NCBI RefSeq assembly: GCF_028686475.1
Contig: NZ_JAQUCA010000011.1
Span: 20,355-84,354, forward strand
Reading direction: 5' to 3'
Length of the DNA stretch: 64,000 nt
Source: Giesbergeria sp.
GTDB taxonomy: Bacteria; Pseudomonadota; Gammaproteobacteria; Burkholderiales; Burkholderiaceae_C
A program made the translations under genes and the position numbers. The notes beneath the pieces were generated by a model. It was not told where the DNA came from. It did not search any database and saw only the letters and a program-made list of their open reading frames with translations. Shown here one piece after another: positions 7,106 to 16,280 of the stretch (position 1 is its first letter; each line of letters starts with the position of its first letter).

Positions 7106-10100
7106 ATGACGACGGAACAAGTCAGTGACGGTCAGCAGACCCCCAGCACAACGCAAGCAGCCCCAAGTGGTACTTCGCCCGAGCTGACTGGTGGACAAGG
7201 CTTCAGCTTCGAGGATGCTGTTGCTTCGGTGTACGCAGCAGCGCTTCTGTGCGAGACGACAGCGCCGGGCCTGCCGGGCCGCGTCGTCAGACATGTCTCC
7301 GTGCAGCAAGGTTCGTTCGGCCAGCCTTTGGACGACCTTATCGTTCGTGCAGTCGGCGCCGACCAGGTCTCAGTAACCTTCAGCGCTCAAATCAAGCGCA
7401 AGCTGGTAATTAGCGCGGCGAACACGAACACTGATTTCCGAGAGACGATTGAGCGCGCTTACGAAACGCTCATGGACGCGGGTTTTCAAGTTTCGTTGGA
7501 CAGGGTGGGTGCTATCGTCGGCGAAATATCGGACGCAGCCAAGAGGTGTTTCGAGACACTTTGTGAGTGGGCGCGTGCAGAAAGCTCCTCGGAGCAGTTT
7601 GTCCGTAAGCTGCAAACCGACGGCGCCGCCGGAGACAAGCTCTCGCAATTCGAGGCGGTTCGCGACATCCTATCACCTAAGGTGGCGTCCGACGAGCTTG
7701 ATGTGGCCACCTACAATCTACTGAGTCACTTCGTCCTCATACGCCTGGATTTGCTAACAGAAGGCTCACCGACCGAGGCGGAAACAGTTGCTCGCCTTGC
7801 CAACATCCTAGCTCCAGTAGACCGACCCCACGCTGATGACCTGTGGCGCCGATTGCTGGCATTGGTACGAGTTTCGCAAGGGCGCGCTGCGGGGTTCGAC
7901 CGCAAGACTCTCGTCGCGCGCTTAAACGGCGCATTCAGACTTGCTGGGGCACCGAGTGTGCAAGGAGTCTTGCAAGCCATACAGCAGGAGAGTCGACTTG
8001 CTGCTGCCGAAATTACGAACAGCATCTCTGGCCTGAGTGTGCCGCGCGACACCCGCGTTCAAGCGGTGGTCGAAGCTGCAAAGTTGCCTGGATTTGTGCA
8101 AATAGGCGGAATGCCAGGTGCGGGCAAGTCTGTCGTTCTCCGTTCGGCGGTCGAACGCTTTGCCGCCTCTGGAGCTGTCCTCTTCCTAAAGTCCGACCGT
8201 CTGCGGGGGAGTACGTGGGCGCAGTACGCCGCCGCCGCAGGTATGACGCACAGTAGTAGCTTGGAAGAGCTCCTGGTGGAGTTGTCCGCGTCTGGGTCCA
8301 GTGTGCTATTCGTCGACGGTATTGACCGTATCGAGGTTGAACATCGAGGCATCCTGCTTGACCTGCTCAACACCATTCACTCGTCGGAGCCGCTGTCAGG
8401 CTGGTGCGTTGTGGCCACCGTGCGCGACACGGGAATGGAGCCGCTACGCACTTGGCTGCCTGCGCGTCTGTTCTCCAGTGGAGTGCGGACACTAACCATC
8501 GACTCTTTCGATGACGAGGAAGCTGAGGCGCTCGCGCAAGCCAAGCCAGCTTTGCGGCCCCTTCTTTTCGGCAGTGATTCAGTCCGCGCGGTCGTTCGTA
8601 GGCCATTCTTTTCGGCCGTCCTAGCCAAGGAGGTAGACGCCTCCAATGCACCAGCCACTTCTGAGGTTGACCTTGCGGCTCTGTGGTGGGAGCGCGGCGG
8701 CTACGGCGCGAACCCCACGCGAGTGGGCTACCGGCGAAATGTCCTGGTTCAGTTGGCTAAGGCTGGTGCACATCAACTTGGAAGGCGTATTCCCGTAGCT
8801 GATGTCGATGCTCAGGTACTCTCCGAACTTGAAGCAGACGAGATTGTGCGACCCGTCAGGTACGGGCACAGCGTGCAGTTCTCTCACGACATCTTTTTCG
8901 AATGGGCTTTCCTGCAGCACCTAGTCCGGGCGGATGACGCATGGCCGGATGTAATTCGTGAAGTTGGGGAGCCGCCGGCGCTTGGGCGCGTAGTTGAACT
9001 GCTCTCCCAGACGGAGCTTGCTTATGGTGAGAACTGGGCCAAGCACTTGGCCACATTGGAGACAAACCGGGGACTTCGCTCCCAGTGGTTGCGCGCGTGG
9101 ATGGCCGGGCCGTTCTCCTTAGAGACATTCGCACAGTACTCCGCCGAGTTTGACCGAGCGATGTTCGACACTGCACACTCGCGGGTTCGCAAGGTGGTCG
9201 TCTGGTACCAAGCTGAAAAGACGATGCCGAATTCCGCCATTCTCGAGCGCTCAGACGCTCCTGACCTCGACCTCGCTAAGCGCATGTTGTACGCGGACAT
9301 GTGGGGGCATCCTTCCGACGTTGCTGCTTGGGCTCGCTTTTGCGATTGGCTTCTGAACCACGCACAAGACATCCCAACGAGTGTGATTCCGGACGTAGTT
9401 GCGGCATTTGAGGTTTGGCAGAACGCGTTCTCCCACTACAGCAACCGGGTTTCGGTGCGAATCGTTCAGACATGCTTGGCGTGGCTTTATCACATTGAGC
9501 ACCTGCGCCATAAGAGAGAGTTTTCGATGGACCGTGGGGTCTGGGCTGATATCGAAGACCGGCGGGATGGCTTGGACGAACTCGAGTCCGCGCTACGCAC
9601 GTTGGTGTTTAACTCTTCGCTCACCCTGGGCTCATTGGTCACTCAATATCTCCGCGATTTACGCCACCTGGAACTAATGCCACAGCAGGCCGTTCAGTCC
9701 GTGTTCACACATACCCAATTACTCTCGCGAGCATGTCCGGCGGAGTTGGCGGACTTTTCGCTCTTTGTATTGCGCAAAAACCTTCCTGTCGTTGTGCAGA
9801 AGGAGATGCGAGGGCGCGACTACCTGGTTTCACACAGCTTTAGCCATTTCGAATGGGACCATCTCTCCATCGACGACCACTTCTCCTTCTCACCTGCGGC
9901 TCCAACTAGAGAACCATTCCACTCGCTGCTGCTGCAAGCACCGGACCAGGGTAGGAGATTGATTCGGGAGATTGCAAACCATGCGATTCGGTCGTGGCGG
10001 CAGCTGCATCGGCTCTCACATGAGAGGGATGGAACACCCATCCCTCTTGTCATGCAATTTCCGTGGGGAAGGCAAGTGTTCTGGGGCGACAGCCGCCTTT

Positions 10101-12427
10101 ATCTGGGTGCGCGTGGGAGCTTCGGGTCTTCAACCGTTAACTCAGGCTTGATGGCTCTTGAGGTTTGGGCGTTTCGTGAAGTCGAGAAAGGTACCCCGGT
10201 AGACGACATCCTCAAGGCAGTTCTGGAAGGACACCAGTCCGTAGGTGTACTAGCCGTTGCCGCTGCTGTCGCGCTGCAGGCCCAACACACTTCTGCAGTA
10301 AGTCTGCCCATCGCGACGAATCAACGCCTTTGGCACTGGGACATTCAACGCCACGTGCAGGACATGTCGCAGATGGCAAACCTCATCGGGTTCTTCAAAC
10401 CGCAGGACAGACCTCACTGGTCGGCCGTGAAGGAAGGCAACGAACGACCAGTGCGTCGTTCGGACATCCGCTCTCTCGGCACTCTCATGGTGCTCAGGGG
10501 AGGAGAGCTTGGCGCGCAAGCGGCCGAAGCCATCCAAGACTTCTCAGGGGACCTTCCCTTTGACTACGCTGAGCAACGAACGAATACTGAACTGTGTTCG
10601 GACCTAACAAGAACTGCGGAGATTTGGGCTGAACTCGGCAAGCCAGAAAACTATCGCGCAGAGCTCAGCCCGGATGAATCCCAGATAGTTATCTCTCACG
10701 AAAATCCCAAGGCCAAAGGCGAGGACATCCAGGCGATACAGGCACGTCAAAGCGAGATGGGACGCAATCTCACTCTTCTAAACTGGGCCTACTCCTACTT
10801 TGATGACGGTAAGCTGAAGGAGTCACTCACGCTCGAAGCTGCGGCAACAGAAGCAAAAGCGCTCGACCTTGAAGACCTTTTCGCCACCAGACACGACCAC
10901 GTAGAGTTGGCACATCAACGGCAATCGGCCGTTGCTGGTGTTGCTGCAATTTTTTTGCTGGAGAACGCCGAAGCGCATCTCGAATGGGCCACTGAAGTGT
11001 GCGTTCGTGCCGCGCAGACACCGGAGGTGCCGCAACAGTTTTTCACCCGCAGAGTGAAGCTCATGCACCATCCGGTGCTATACGCCACCAGAGGGCTGGG
11101 GGCATTGTTCGCAGTTGCGAAAGACGACGAGGACGTCAAGCCGCTGCAGGCTTTCCTCACGGAGCTGTGCGCCCATCCCTACGAGGAAATCGCAGTCGCA
11201 GCATTCGGCTCCTTGTTGGGTGCCTGGCCCAAGTATCCAGACATCGCGTGGGCTGCATTGCGGCTGGCTACGGCGCTTGCGCTCTTCGAGGTGAACTATG
11301 TTGCCGAAGGAGACGCAGAGGCACGGCACTACGCACGAATCCAAGACGTCATCAATGAGGAACTCCAACGTCTCCAAGATGGAGCACCTGTGGTTAGCGC
11401 TTTTCCGGCGTGGCCAGCGCCTTGGGTGCCGATTACTGACAGCGTGGCTGTTCAAGCTCGCCAGCGACGTGGTCGCACTGTCGATGCCAAGTGGCGTGCC
11501 AACCCAGTACACGTCGACACCTCGCTACTGGAAAAGGTTCTGCAGGTCATTCCCTTGGAAGCTGCATTGGCGGACCACGCGCACGCGGCGCTTTTCCTGG
11601 ACTGGTGCGAAGGCTTGGCCAAGTGGACCATCGAGCGAATCGCGCCTACGTGGGCGAGAAACCGAAGAGACCTTGATGACAATTACGGCCCGGACTACTT
11701 CGAGTGGCGTCGTCATCTCTACCGATTTCTGGCTCGAATTTCACTACTGCTGCCAGTTAAGGAAGCCACACGGCGTTTTCTGCAACCTGTCATGGCCACC
11801 AATGACGAGGCTTTTGCGAGTCTCGGTGAATGTTTCACAAGTCATCTGATAGCTCAGGTTGCGGACAGCAAGGAGATTCCTCAAGCCGCGTTGGAACTAC
11901 TATCCGTCATCATGCAGCGCGTTCTGGCCTATGGGGATTGGCACCACGCGGGCCATGGCGGACACTCAGAGGAGGACTTTGTCAACATCGTCAAGCACCT
12001 GTTCTTTTCAGATTTCAGGTACGCAGGAGGGGCCGTTCGCTTTGCGAACCGCAACTGGTCCGAAGTGGAGGTTGTACTTCCAGTCTTCGAGCCAATATTG
12101 CGTACCCACGGGTCTGTCACCTTCGTCGCCCGCGCCTGGATGGACCTTTGCGAAAGTAGCCTCGAACACTACCCAGCTCAGCACTTCGTCGACAACCTTG
12201 AGCACCTTCTAGTTGGAGATGGGACACCGCCTGGATGGCGTGGCACGCATTTGCCGGGGCGGCTATCGGGGCTAATTCAGCGCTTCAGCGAGCGGCAGCA
12301 ACACATATCTTTGGCTACAGCACAGAAGCTCTTGAGAGCACTCGACCGGCTCGTGGACATGGGCGATAGGCGCGCAGCTGCTGTGCAGCTTAGTGAGGTC
12401 TTCCGCTCCGTCCGCGTCACGAATTGA
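7106..12427 (+). CDS. Avs-like STAND NTPase with N-terminal Cap4-type nuclease
   Basis: This 1773-residue protein has the three-part plan of the Avs family. The N-terminus (about 30-160) contains GFSFEDAVASVYAAALL, then PLDDLIV and SAQIKRKL, the D...QxK catalytic pattern of the DUF4297/Cap4 dsDNA endonuclease fold. The centre is a STAND NTPase with Walker A GGMPGAGKS near residue 335 and Walker B SSVLFVDGIDRIE near 400. The remaining 1200 residues are helical and probably form a repeat sensor, as in Avs proteins that bind a phage protein and then oligomerise to activate the nuclease. The ATG has a good Shine-Dalgarno (GGGAGACGG) upstream. It stands alone and ends before a strong terminator. 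The exact Avs type cannot be fixed by eye. Confidence 0.75.
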   Translation: MTTEQVSDGQQTPSTTQAAPSGTSPELTGGQGFSFEDAVASVYAAALLCETTAPGLPGRVVRHVSVQQGSFGQPLDDLIVRAVGADQVSVTFSAQIKRKLVISAANTNTDFRETIERAYETLMDAGFQVSLDRVGAIVGEISDAAKRCFETLCEWARAESSSEQFVRKLQTDGAAGDKLSQFEAVRDILSPKVASDELDVATYNLLSHFVLIRLDLLTEGSPTEAETVARLANILAPVDRPHADDLWRRLLALVRVSQGRAAGFDRKTLVARLNGAFRLAGAPSVQGVLQAIQQESRLAAAEITNSISGLSVPRDTRVQAVVEAAKLPGFVQIGGMPGAGKSVVLRSAVERFAASGAVLFLKSDRLRGSTWAQYAAAAGMTHSSSLEELLVELSASGSSVLFVDGIDRIEVEHRGILLDLLNTIHSSEPLSGWCVVATVRDTGMEPLRTWLPARLFSSGVRTLTIDSFDDEEAEALAQAKPALRPLLFGSDSVRAVVRRPFFSAVLAKEVDASNAPATSEVDLAALWWERGGYGANPTRVGYRRNVLVQLAKAGAHQLGRRIPVADVDAQVLSELEADEIVRPVRYGHSVQFSHDIFFEWAFLQHLVRADDAWPDVIREVGEPPALGRVVELLSQTELAYGENWAKHLATLETNRGLRSQWLRAWMAGPFSLETFAQYSAEFDRAMFDTAHSRVRKVVVWYQAEKTMPNSAILERSDAPDLDLAKRMLYADMWGHPSDVAAWARFCDWLLNHAQDIPTSVIPDVVAAFEVWQNAFSHYSNRVSVRIVQTCLAWLYHIEHLRHKREFSMDRGVWADIEDRRDGLDELESALRTLVFNSSLTLGSLVTQYLRDLRHLELMPQQAVQSVFTHTQLLSRACPAELADFSLFVLRKNLPVVVQKEMRGRDYLVSHSFSHFEWDHLSIDDHFSFSPAAPTREPFHSLLLQAPDQGRRLIREIANHAIRSWRQLHRLSHERDGTPIPLVMQFPWGRQVFWGDSRLYLGARGSFGSSTVNSGLMALEVWAFREVEKGTPVDDILKAVLEGHQSVGVLAVAAAVALQAQHTSAVSLPIATNQRLWHWDIQRHVQDMSQMANLIGFFKPQDRPHWSAVKEGNERPVRRSDIRSLGTLMVLRGGELGAQAAEAIQDFSGDLPFDYAEQRTNTELCSDLTRTAEIWAELGKPENYRAELSPDESQIVISHENPKAKGEDIQAIQARQSEMGRNLTLLNWAYSYFDDGKLKESLTLEAAATEAKALDLEDLFATRHDHVELAHQRQSAVAGVAAIFLLENAEAHLEWATEVCVRAAQTPEVPQQFFTRRVKLMHHPVLYATRGLGALFAVAKDDEDVKPLQAFLTELCAHPYEEIAVAAFGSLLGAWPKYPDIAWAALRLATALALFEVNYVAEGDAEARHYARIQDVINEELQRLQDGAPVVSAFPAWPAPWVPITDSVAVQARQRRGRTVDAKWRANPVHVDTSLLEKVLQVIPLEAALADHAHAALFLDWCEGLAKWTIERIAPTWARNRRDLDDNYGPDYFEWRRHLYRFLARISLLLPVKEATRRFLQPVMATNDEAFASLGECFTSHLIAQVADSKEIPQAALELLSVIMQRVLAYGDWHHAGHGGHSEEDFVNIVKHLFFSDFRYAGGAVRFANRNWSEVEVVLPVFEPILRTHGSVTFVARAWMDLCESSLEHYPAQHFVDNLEHLLVGDGTPPGWRGTHLPGRLSGLIQRFSERQQHISLATAQKLLRALDRLVDMGDRRAAAVQLSEVFRSVRVTN

Positions 12428-12570
12428 AGACTGAATCTACCTCTGTATCTGGGAAATTTGCGCCAAAAAAACCAACAACAAGACCAAAAGTGACTACCAC
12501 TTGGCCGTGGTCAGGTTGTCGTGCAACGCAGCAGCCCAGCCACTGAGGTGTGGACAGATGTCCTTTATCA

Positions 12571-12606
12571 GCCCTGATAACGCCTATTATCAGGGGCCAT
12601 TTTTTC
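12571..12606 (+). terminator. Rho-independent terminator after the Avs-like gene
   Basis: GCCCTGATAA pairs with TTATCAGGGGC around a CGCCTA-type loop and is followed by CATTTTTTC on the plus strand. It lies about 150 bases after the stop codon of the Avs-like gene. Confidence 0.75.
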
Positions 12607-12674
12607 TAGACATTTTTGGCAGCCGTGAAATCAGGGCTCTAGGCACCCAGAGCTAAGTTATTGATTTTTCGTAC

Positions 12675-12712
12675 CGGTGGCCCTGGGACTCTTTGCCGAC
12701 GCAGGGCCACCG
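12675..12712. repeat. 11-bp perfect inverted repeat with 16-base loop
   Basis: CGGTGGCCCTG at 12675-12685 pairs exactly with CAGGGCCACCG at 12702-12712. No T-run follows on either strand, so it is not a standard terminator. The surrounding stretch 12607-12887 holds no convincing gene and is probably transposon debris. Confidence 0.5.
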
Positions 12713-12887
12713 AGGGCTGAATTTCAGGGCGTGCAGCGATGGCGACTGAGGCCTAGGCCGGGGTTGCTCCGGCAAATTTGATATGGGCTGTAGGCCTAAG
12801 CCCCGCAACCGACCTGTTAAGTTGCAAAGTAGCCCCGTGCCTTGAACGCAAGGTATAACCAGAATCTTCGCCTCGAGCAAGCTAGCT

Positions 12888-12927
12888 GGGGGTCTAAGCC
12901 GGAACCGCCGAAAATTCCGTCACCAAG
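12888..12927. repeat. Single end related to the 3.8-kb element
   Basis: Bases from GGGGGTCTAAGCCGGAACC onward resemble the 41-bp terminal repeat at 3804, with divergence after the first 19 bases (CGCCGAAAATTCCGTCACC). There is no matching opposite end nearby, so it is a solo end or the remains of an element truncated by the Tn3-type fragment that follows. Confidence 0.6.
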
Positions 12928-12959
12928 GTACTGAGCCTAAACCAGTGGCATATGTCCAA

Positions 12960-13118
12960 ATGGGGTATGCCCCAACTTGACGTCAGACCAGACAGGTAAA
13001 ACCGTCAGATTAGGATCGTTTTCCGCATTTCTGGACGCTGCTGATGCACGGTCTATAGCTCTAACCTGACACCTTGCTCCCTTAGCGTACGATTTTTTCC
13101 GAATTCTGAGACGACCCC
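12960..13118. mobile_element. Tn3-family right-end fragment with 38-bp inverted repeat
   Basis: Bases 13081-13118 read, on the minus strand, GGGGTCGTCTCAGAATTCGG and onward to CGCTAAG: the 38-bp terminal repeat of Tn21/Tn501-type transposons. Just inside it are res-like segments (CGTCAGATTAGG, CCTGACACC) that recur in the 58.1-kb miniature element. No transposase or resolvase gene accompanies it here. The adjoining stretch 13119-13512 contains no gene that I can support. Confidence 0.75.
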
Positions 13119-13512
13119 AAGTAGGCAGGGTGGGTCATAGCGGTCAGACCGGGTTAAGGCTCTCTTTGTACTTTGCAATCACGCAATACCAAGCACTTTT
13201 ATCAATTGAAACAACAGCTTGGATTGAAAAATGTCGGGTTCCGTCCGAATCCCGGCCGACCCTCTGCTTCTTGCCTAGGAAGTAGTCGTCGCTCAGAGAG
13301 CGCTACTGGTCATTTAGGGTTCACGTCAGTTGACCACCACCTACACCCGTGGCCAACAACCAAGATCCCATCTTATCTTGGCCATCCAATTTTTGGCCAC
13401 TTCATTTGGCCCATTAACCCGGTTTTCTGTTCCACTGCACCTCAGACCCCTAGATCGGGTACTTACACTGTGGTGACTCGACCTGCCGCTATTGCCGGAC
13501 AGCGAAATGGCG

Positions 13513-13549
13513 GGCTGAACCCCGAGGCTTGCCGCGAAGATTCTGGTCA
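13513..13549. repeat. 37-bp hairpin repeat shared with the 29.76-kb site
   Basis: GGGCTGAACCCCGAGGCTTG and the following CCGCGAAGATTC are repeated nearly identically at 29759-29795 beside the TnpB gene. The core CCTCGGG/CCCGAGG hairpin (complete at the second site) resembles subterminal hairpins of IS200/IS605-type elements. Here it abuts the stop codon of the antitoxin gene, so it marks a former element end. Confidence 0.55.
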
Positions 13550-13840
13550 AAGCGCAAACTGCAACTGCGGATGTAATCCCGCACGATTTGCCAGCATCAG
13601 CAGCATATCAAGGCTGAAATCCTCCACTTTGCCTTTTATGAGGCGCGAAACGCGCGGTTGCGTAATGCCAAGATGGCGGGCTGCCTCGGCCTGCGTCCAG
13701 CCTTGTGCCTTGAGTTGTTGGGCTGTGCGAATCATGACCTCGGCGCGCAGCTTCATCACTTCAGCTTCCGCAGGGTCAAAGCCCAAGTCAAGGAAGACAT
13801 TGCCACTGCTTTCGGTAATTTGGATGGTATCGTCGTTCAT
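13547..13840 (-). CDS. HigA-like antitoxin, XRE/HTH family
   Basis: The 97-residue protein contains a helix-turn-helix QGWTQAEAARHLGITQPRVS at about 47-66 followed by RLIKGKVEDFSLDMLLMLA, the pattern of HTH_37-type antitoxins (HigA, toxin-first operons). Its ATG overlaps the TAA of the toxin gene by one base, so translation is coupled. The expected role is to bind and neutralise the toxin and to repress the shared promoter upstream of the toxin gene. The family call is firm, the name HigA is by operon order and domain type. Confidence 0.85.
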   Translation of the reverse strand: MNDDTIQITESSGNVFLDLGFDPAEAEVMKLRAEVMIRTAQQLKAQGWTQAEAARHLGITQPRVSRLIKGKVEDFSLDMLLMLANRAGLHPQLQFAL

Positions 13841-14166
13841 TAGAGTGCTCCTATCAGTTTTCGGTAACGCTGTGCCGCTAAATCAATGTCCGGCTTGGGT
13901 GTTTTCTGCGCCTTTTTTTGGAAAGCGTGCAGCACATAGACCGCATCAGCCAGCTTGGCTACATAGACCACACGAAATGCCCCATGAGCCGTGTCCCGGT
14001 AGCGGATTTCATAAACGCCTGCGCCCACGCTGGGCATGGGTTTGAAGTCACTAGGCTCACCGCCATATTGCACAGTCATCAACTCAAGGCCCAAAGCTTG
14101 CCGCACGTCAGCAGGCATTGCGCGCAAATCTTTCTGGCTGGAGTCAATAAATCTGAGTAGCTTCAT
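13840..14166 (-). CDS. HigB-like toxin, RelE/Gp49 superfamily
   Basis: The 108-residue basic protein matches the phage-derived Gp49-like/HigB toxin pattern: VYEIRYRDTAHGAFRVVYVA near 51-70, then VYVLHAFQKKAQKTPKPDID, with conserved R, F-K-K-x-x-K-T-P residues. Such toxins are ribosome-dependent mRNA endonucleases. It is the first gene of a toxin-antitoxin operon and probably stabilises the plasmid-like segment. The promoter visible just upstream places the transcription start at or next to the ATG, so the messenger may be leaderless. Confidence 0.85.
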   Translation of the reverse strand: MKLLRFIDSSQKDLRAMPADVRQALGLELMTVQYGGEPSDFKPMPSVGAGVYEIRYRDTAHGAFRVVYVAKLADAVYVLHAFQKKAQKTPKPDIDLAAQRYRKLIGAL

Positions 14167-14172
14167 TTTTCG

Positions 14173-14201
14173 ATTATGCAGGCATTTGCATATTCATACA
14201 A
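14173..14201 (-). promoter_or_regulatory. Promoter of the HigBA-like operon
   Basis: On the minus strand a TTGTAT -35 box (14196-14201) and a CATAAT -10 box (14173-14178) are separated by exactly 17 bp. The start point would fall at about 14166, the first base of the toxin gene. TGCAAATG/CATTTGCA half-sites in the spacer could be the antitoxin operator. Confidence 0.55.
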
Positions 14202-14402
14202 ATTCTTGAATGAAAAAACGCCATCCCCCAAACGCCCACACCATGCGCTGGCAGCCGTCCACTTGTCCTACCCCAAGGAAGTGCAAGGCGCGGGGGTCAC
14301 TCGTGCAGACCTGCACCTTGGGCAAGGACAGCGCTCGCCGTTGCGTGAGCAGGAGGGCTGGCCCTTTCGATGCCCCTCTCCGGGCTACTTTTCAGCCTAC
14401 AT

Positions 14403-14431
14403 CCCTAAGATAATGATTACTTATCTTAGGG
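14403..14431. other. Palindrome with 7-base spacer, possible recombinase core site
   Basis: Two perfect 11-bp arms, CCCTAAGATAA and TTATCTTAGGG, flank the 7-base spacer TGATTAC. There is no T-run on the 3' side of either strand, which argues against a terminator. This geometry is that of a tyrosine-recombinase core, and a tyrosine recombinase gene begins about 75 bases downstream. The rest of 14202-14483 shows no gene. Confidence 0.45.
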
Positions 14432-14507
14432 CAAAAAATAGCGGTCAAAAGTGGCTAATCTGTAGTGAATCGAAAGATTCCTTTTGAAATCAACGGCTTG
14501 CAGCCCC

Positions 14508-16280
14508 ATGCTGGCGAAAGAGATGCTCGTGCCTCTACCTACCACAACCCAGACCATTCATTTCGTCCGCCGCCTTGGCCTGCACCACTTCGCCTACCTA
14601 CGCGCCGTGGCCGAAGGGCTGCCCCGCCTTGACAGCGCCCGCCGCTATCTGGGCATTGAGCATGGCCATCAGGCCAGCACCGCACACCAGCAAACGGTAG
14701 ATTTGGTGCGCGCCGTAGCCCGTCGCCATGCCGGTATCGGTGAGTGGCGCTTGGTCGGATTGCATATCGCTGCCAATAGTGGCACTTCGGTAGCCGCGCC
14801 AAGTTTGGAAGATTTTTGTGAGCAGCAAGGCTTGGATGGCTGGAGCGAAGCGGAAATTCTTGAGATGTACGCCGATGCCTACCCTGCTGACCATCGCCAA
14901 CAGCGCCGTGCCCGTCTGCGCGAGCGCCAATTAACCATGCTGCGTCGCTTAGAGGCGCTGGCTGCCGAACAGCCGTTGCCAGAGGATTTGGTCACAGGCT
15001 GGTTTGACGATGCCACGGCACAGCGCCTGCTGTGGGCAGGCATCAACACACTGGGCCAGCTACACCAGCGCATCGGGGTCGGTGGGCGCTGGTTTTCTGT
15101 GATGCCAGGAATCGGAAGCACCAAGGCCAAGCGCATCGAAGCGCACTTGCGAAACTTGCTGCCCGATTTGCCGGTGCTGGCCAAGCGCTTGTTCAGGCTG
15201 GAAGTCGCCAGTACCGCCCTTGCTGTCACCAATGCGGATGGGCTGGGCCTGCTCAATGCCAGTAGCGATTTGCAGGCCATTGAAAGCTGGATTACTGCGC
15301 GCACCAGCTCGCCCGCCACGGTTAAAAGCTACCGCCGCGAAGCACAGCGCTTGTTGCTGTGGTTGCAAGCCTATCGAGACAGCAAGCCACTGTCCACAAT
15401 GGACGTGCAGGACTGCAATGCGTATGTGGCGTTTCTAGCGGACATTCCCCCGGACTGGATTTCGCGCCAAAGGGCAAGCCCCGGAACAGTGGGCTGGGCA
15501 CCGTTTCGTGGCCCCTTGACACTGCATAGCCGCCAGCAAGCGATCACACTCGTAGCCAGTTTGTTTGCGTGGCTGCAAGCGGCGCGCTACCTGCCCGCGA
15601 ACCCGTGGGTGCTGGTCAATCAGGCCCAAGGTGATGACAAAGAGCAGCGCTTGCTAGAGAGCAAAGCCCTAAGCGAAGCGGCAATGGAGCAAGTGCTGGC
15701 TTACATTGATCGCCAAGAGGCCAGTCCTTCACGCTACCGGATTCGCTTCATTTTGGCTTTCATCAGCAGCGTAGGTTTGCGTAGCGCCGAACTGATTGCG
15801 GCCAAGCTGGGCGATTTGCAGCACGAACCGGAGGGCTGGTTATTGCAGGTGCATGGTAAGGGGGCTAAGAACCGCTTGGTTGCCATCCCGCCAGCAGCTT
15901 TGCACGCCCTGCGCGAGTACCTTCGGGCGCGTGGATTTGGCGATGATCCGGCGCTGGCCCCCACCCAAGCCCCGTTGTTGTCCAGTGTGCAAGACCCTAT
16001 GCAGCCGATAGGCTATCAGGCGCTGTATGAGCACGTCCGTGGCTGGGTGGGTAAAGCTGTGGCCGCCGCTGCGTTACCGGAAAAAGAAAGGTTGCGGCTG
16101 GCCAAGGCATCAACTCACTGGCTGCGCCACACCTTCGGCACCAGAGCGGTTGCCAAGCAAGTGCCCCTCGATGTGATCCAAGCGCAGATGGGCCATGCCA
16201 GTATCCAAACCACCATGAACACCTACGGGCGTGCGCCAATCCAGCGCCGTGCGGATGAGCTAGGCAAGGCGTTTGGCTAG
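14508..16280 (+). CDS. Tyrosine recombinase (phage integrase) with DUF3701-like N-terminus
   Basis: I start at the ATG 14508; a TTG at 14484 is an alternative and neither has a clear Shine-Dalgarno. The first 220 residues resemble the DUF3701 (phage_integ_N) domain found ahead of integrases in betaproteobacterial mobile elements, including a helix-hairpin-helix-like VMPGIGSTKAKRI. The C-terminal catalytic domain has all expected residues: GLRSAELIA (Arg), HGKGAKNR (Lys), HWLRHTFGT (His-x-x-Arg), MGHASIQTT (His) and MNTYGR (nucleophile Tyr). It should integrate or resolve the plasmid-like element through an attachment site, for which the palindrome at 14403 is a candidate. A decayed copy of its 3' half lies just downstream. 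Confidence 0.9.
   Translation: MLAKEMLVPLPTTTQTIHFVRRLGLHHFAYLRAVAEGLPRLDSARRYLGIEHGHQASTAHQQTVDLVRAVARRHAGIGEWRLVGLHIAANSGTSVAAPSLEDFCEQQGLDGWSEAEILEMYADAYPADHRQQRRARLRERQLTMLRRLEALAAEQPLPEDLVTGWFDDATAQRLLWAGINTLGQLHQRIGVGGRWFSVMPGIGSTKAKRIEAHLRNLLPDLPVLAKRLFRLEVASTALAVTNADGLGLLNASSDLQAIESWITARTSSPATVKSYRREAQRLLLWLQAYRDSKPLSTMDVQDCNAYVAFLADIPPDWISRQRASPGTVGWAPFRGPLTLHSRQQAITLVASLFAWLQAARYLPANPWVLVNQAQGDDKEQRLLESKALSEAAMEQVLAYIDRQEASPSRYRIRFILAFISSVGLRSAELIAAKLGDLQHEPEGWLLQVHGKGAKNRLVAIPPAALHALREYLRARGFGDDPALAPTQAPLLSSVQDPMQPIGYQALYEHVRGWVGKAVAAAALPEKERLRLAKASTHWLRHTFGTRAVAKQVPLDVIQAQMGHASIQTTMNTYGRAPIQRRADELGKAFG

Noticed and set aside
12653..12880. 75-codon minus-strand frame after the Avs-like gene
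   Set aside because: No ribosome site or domain; it overlaps a perfect hairpin and lies in transposon debris.
13173..14045. Long plus-strand frame of 290 codons
   Set aside because: It runs opposite to the well-supported HigBA-like genes and its product has no domain-like pattern.
14403..14431. Rho-independent terminator
   Set aside because: No T-run follows the stem on either strand.
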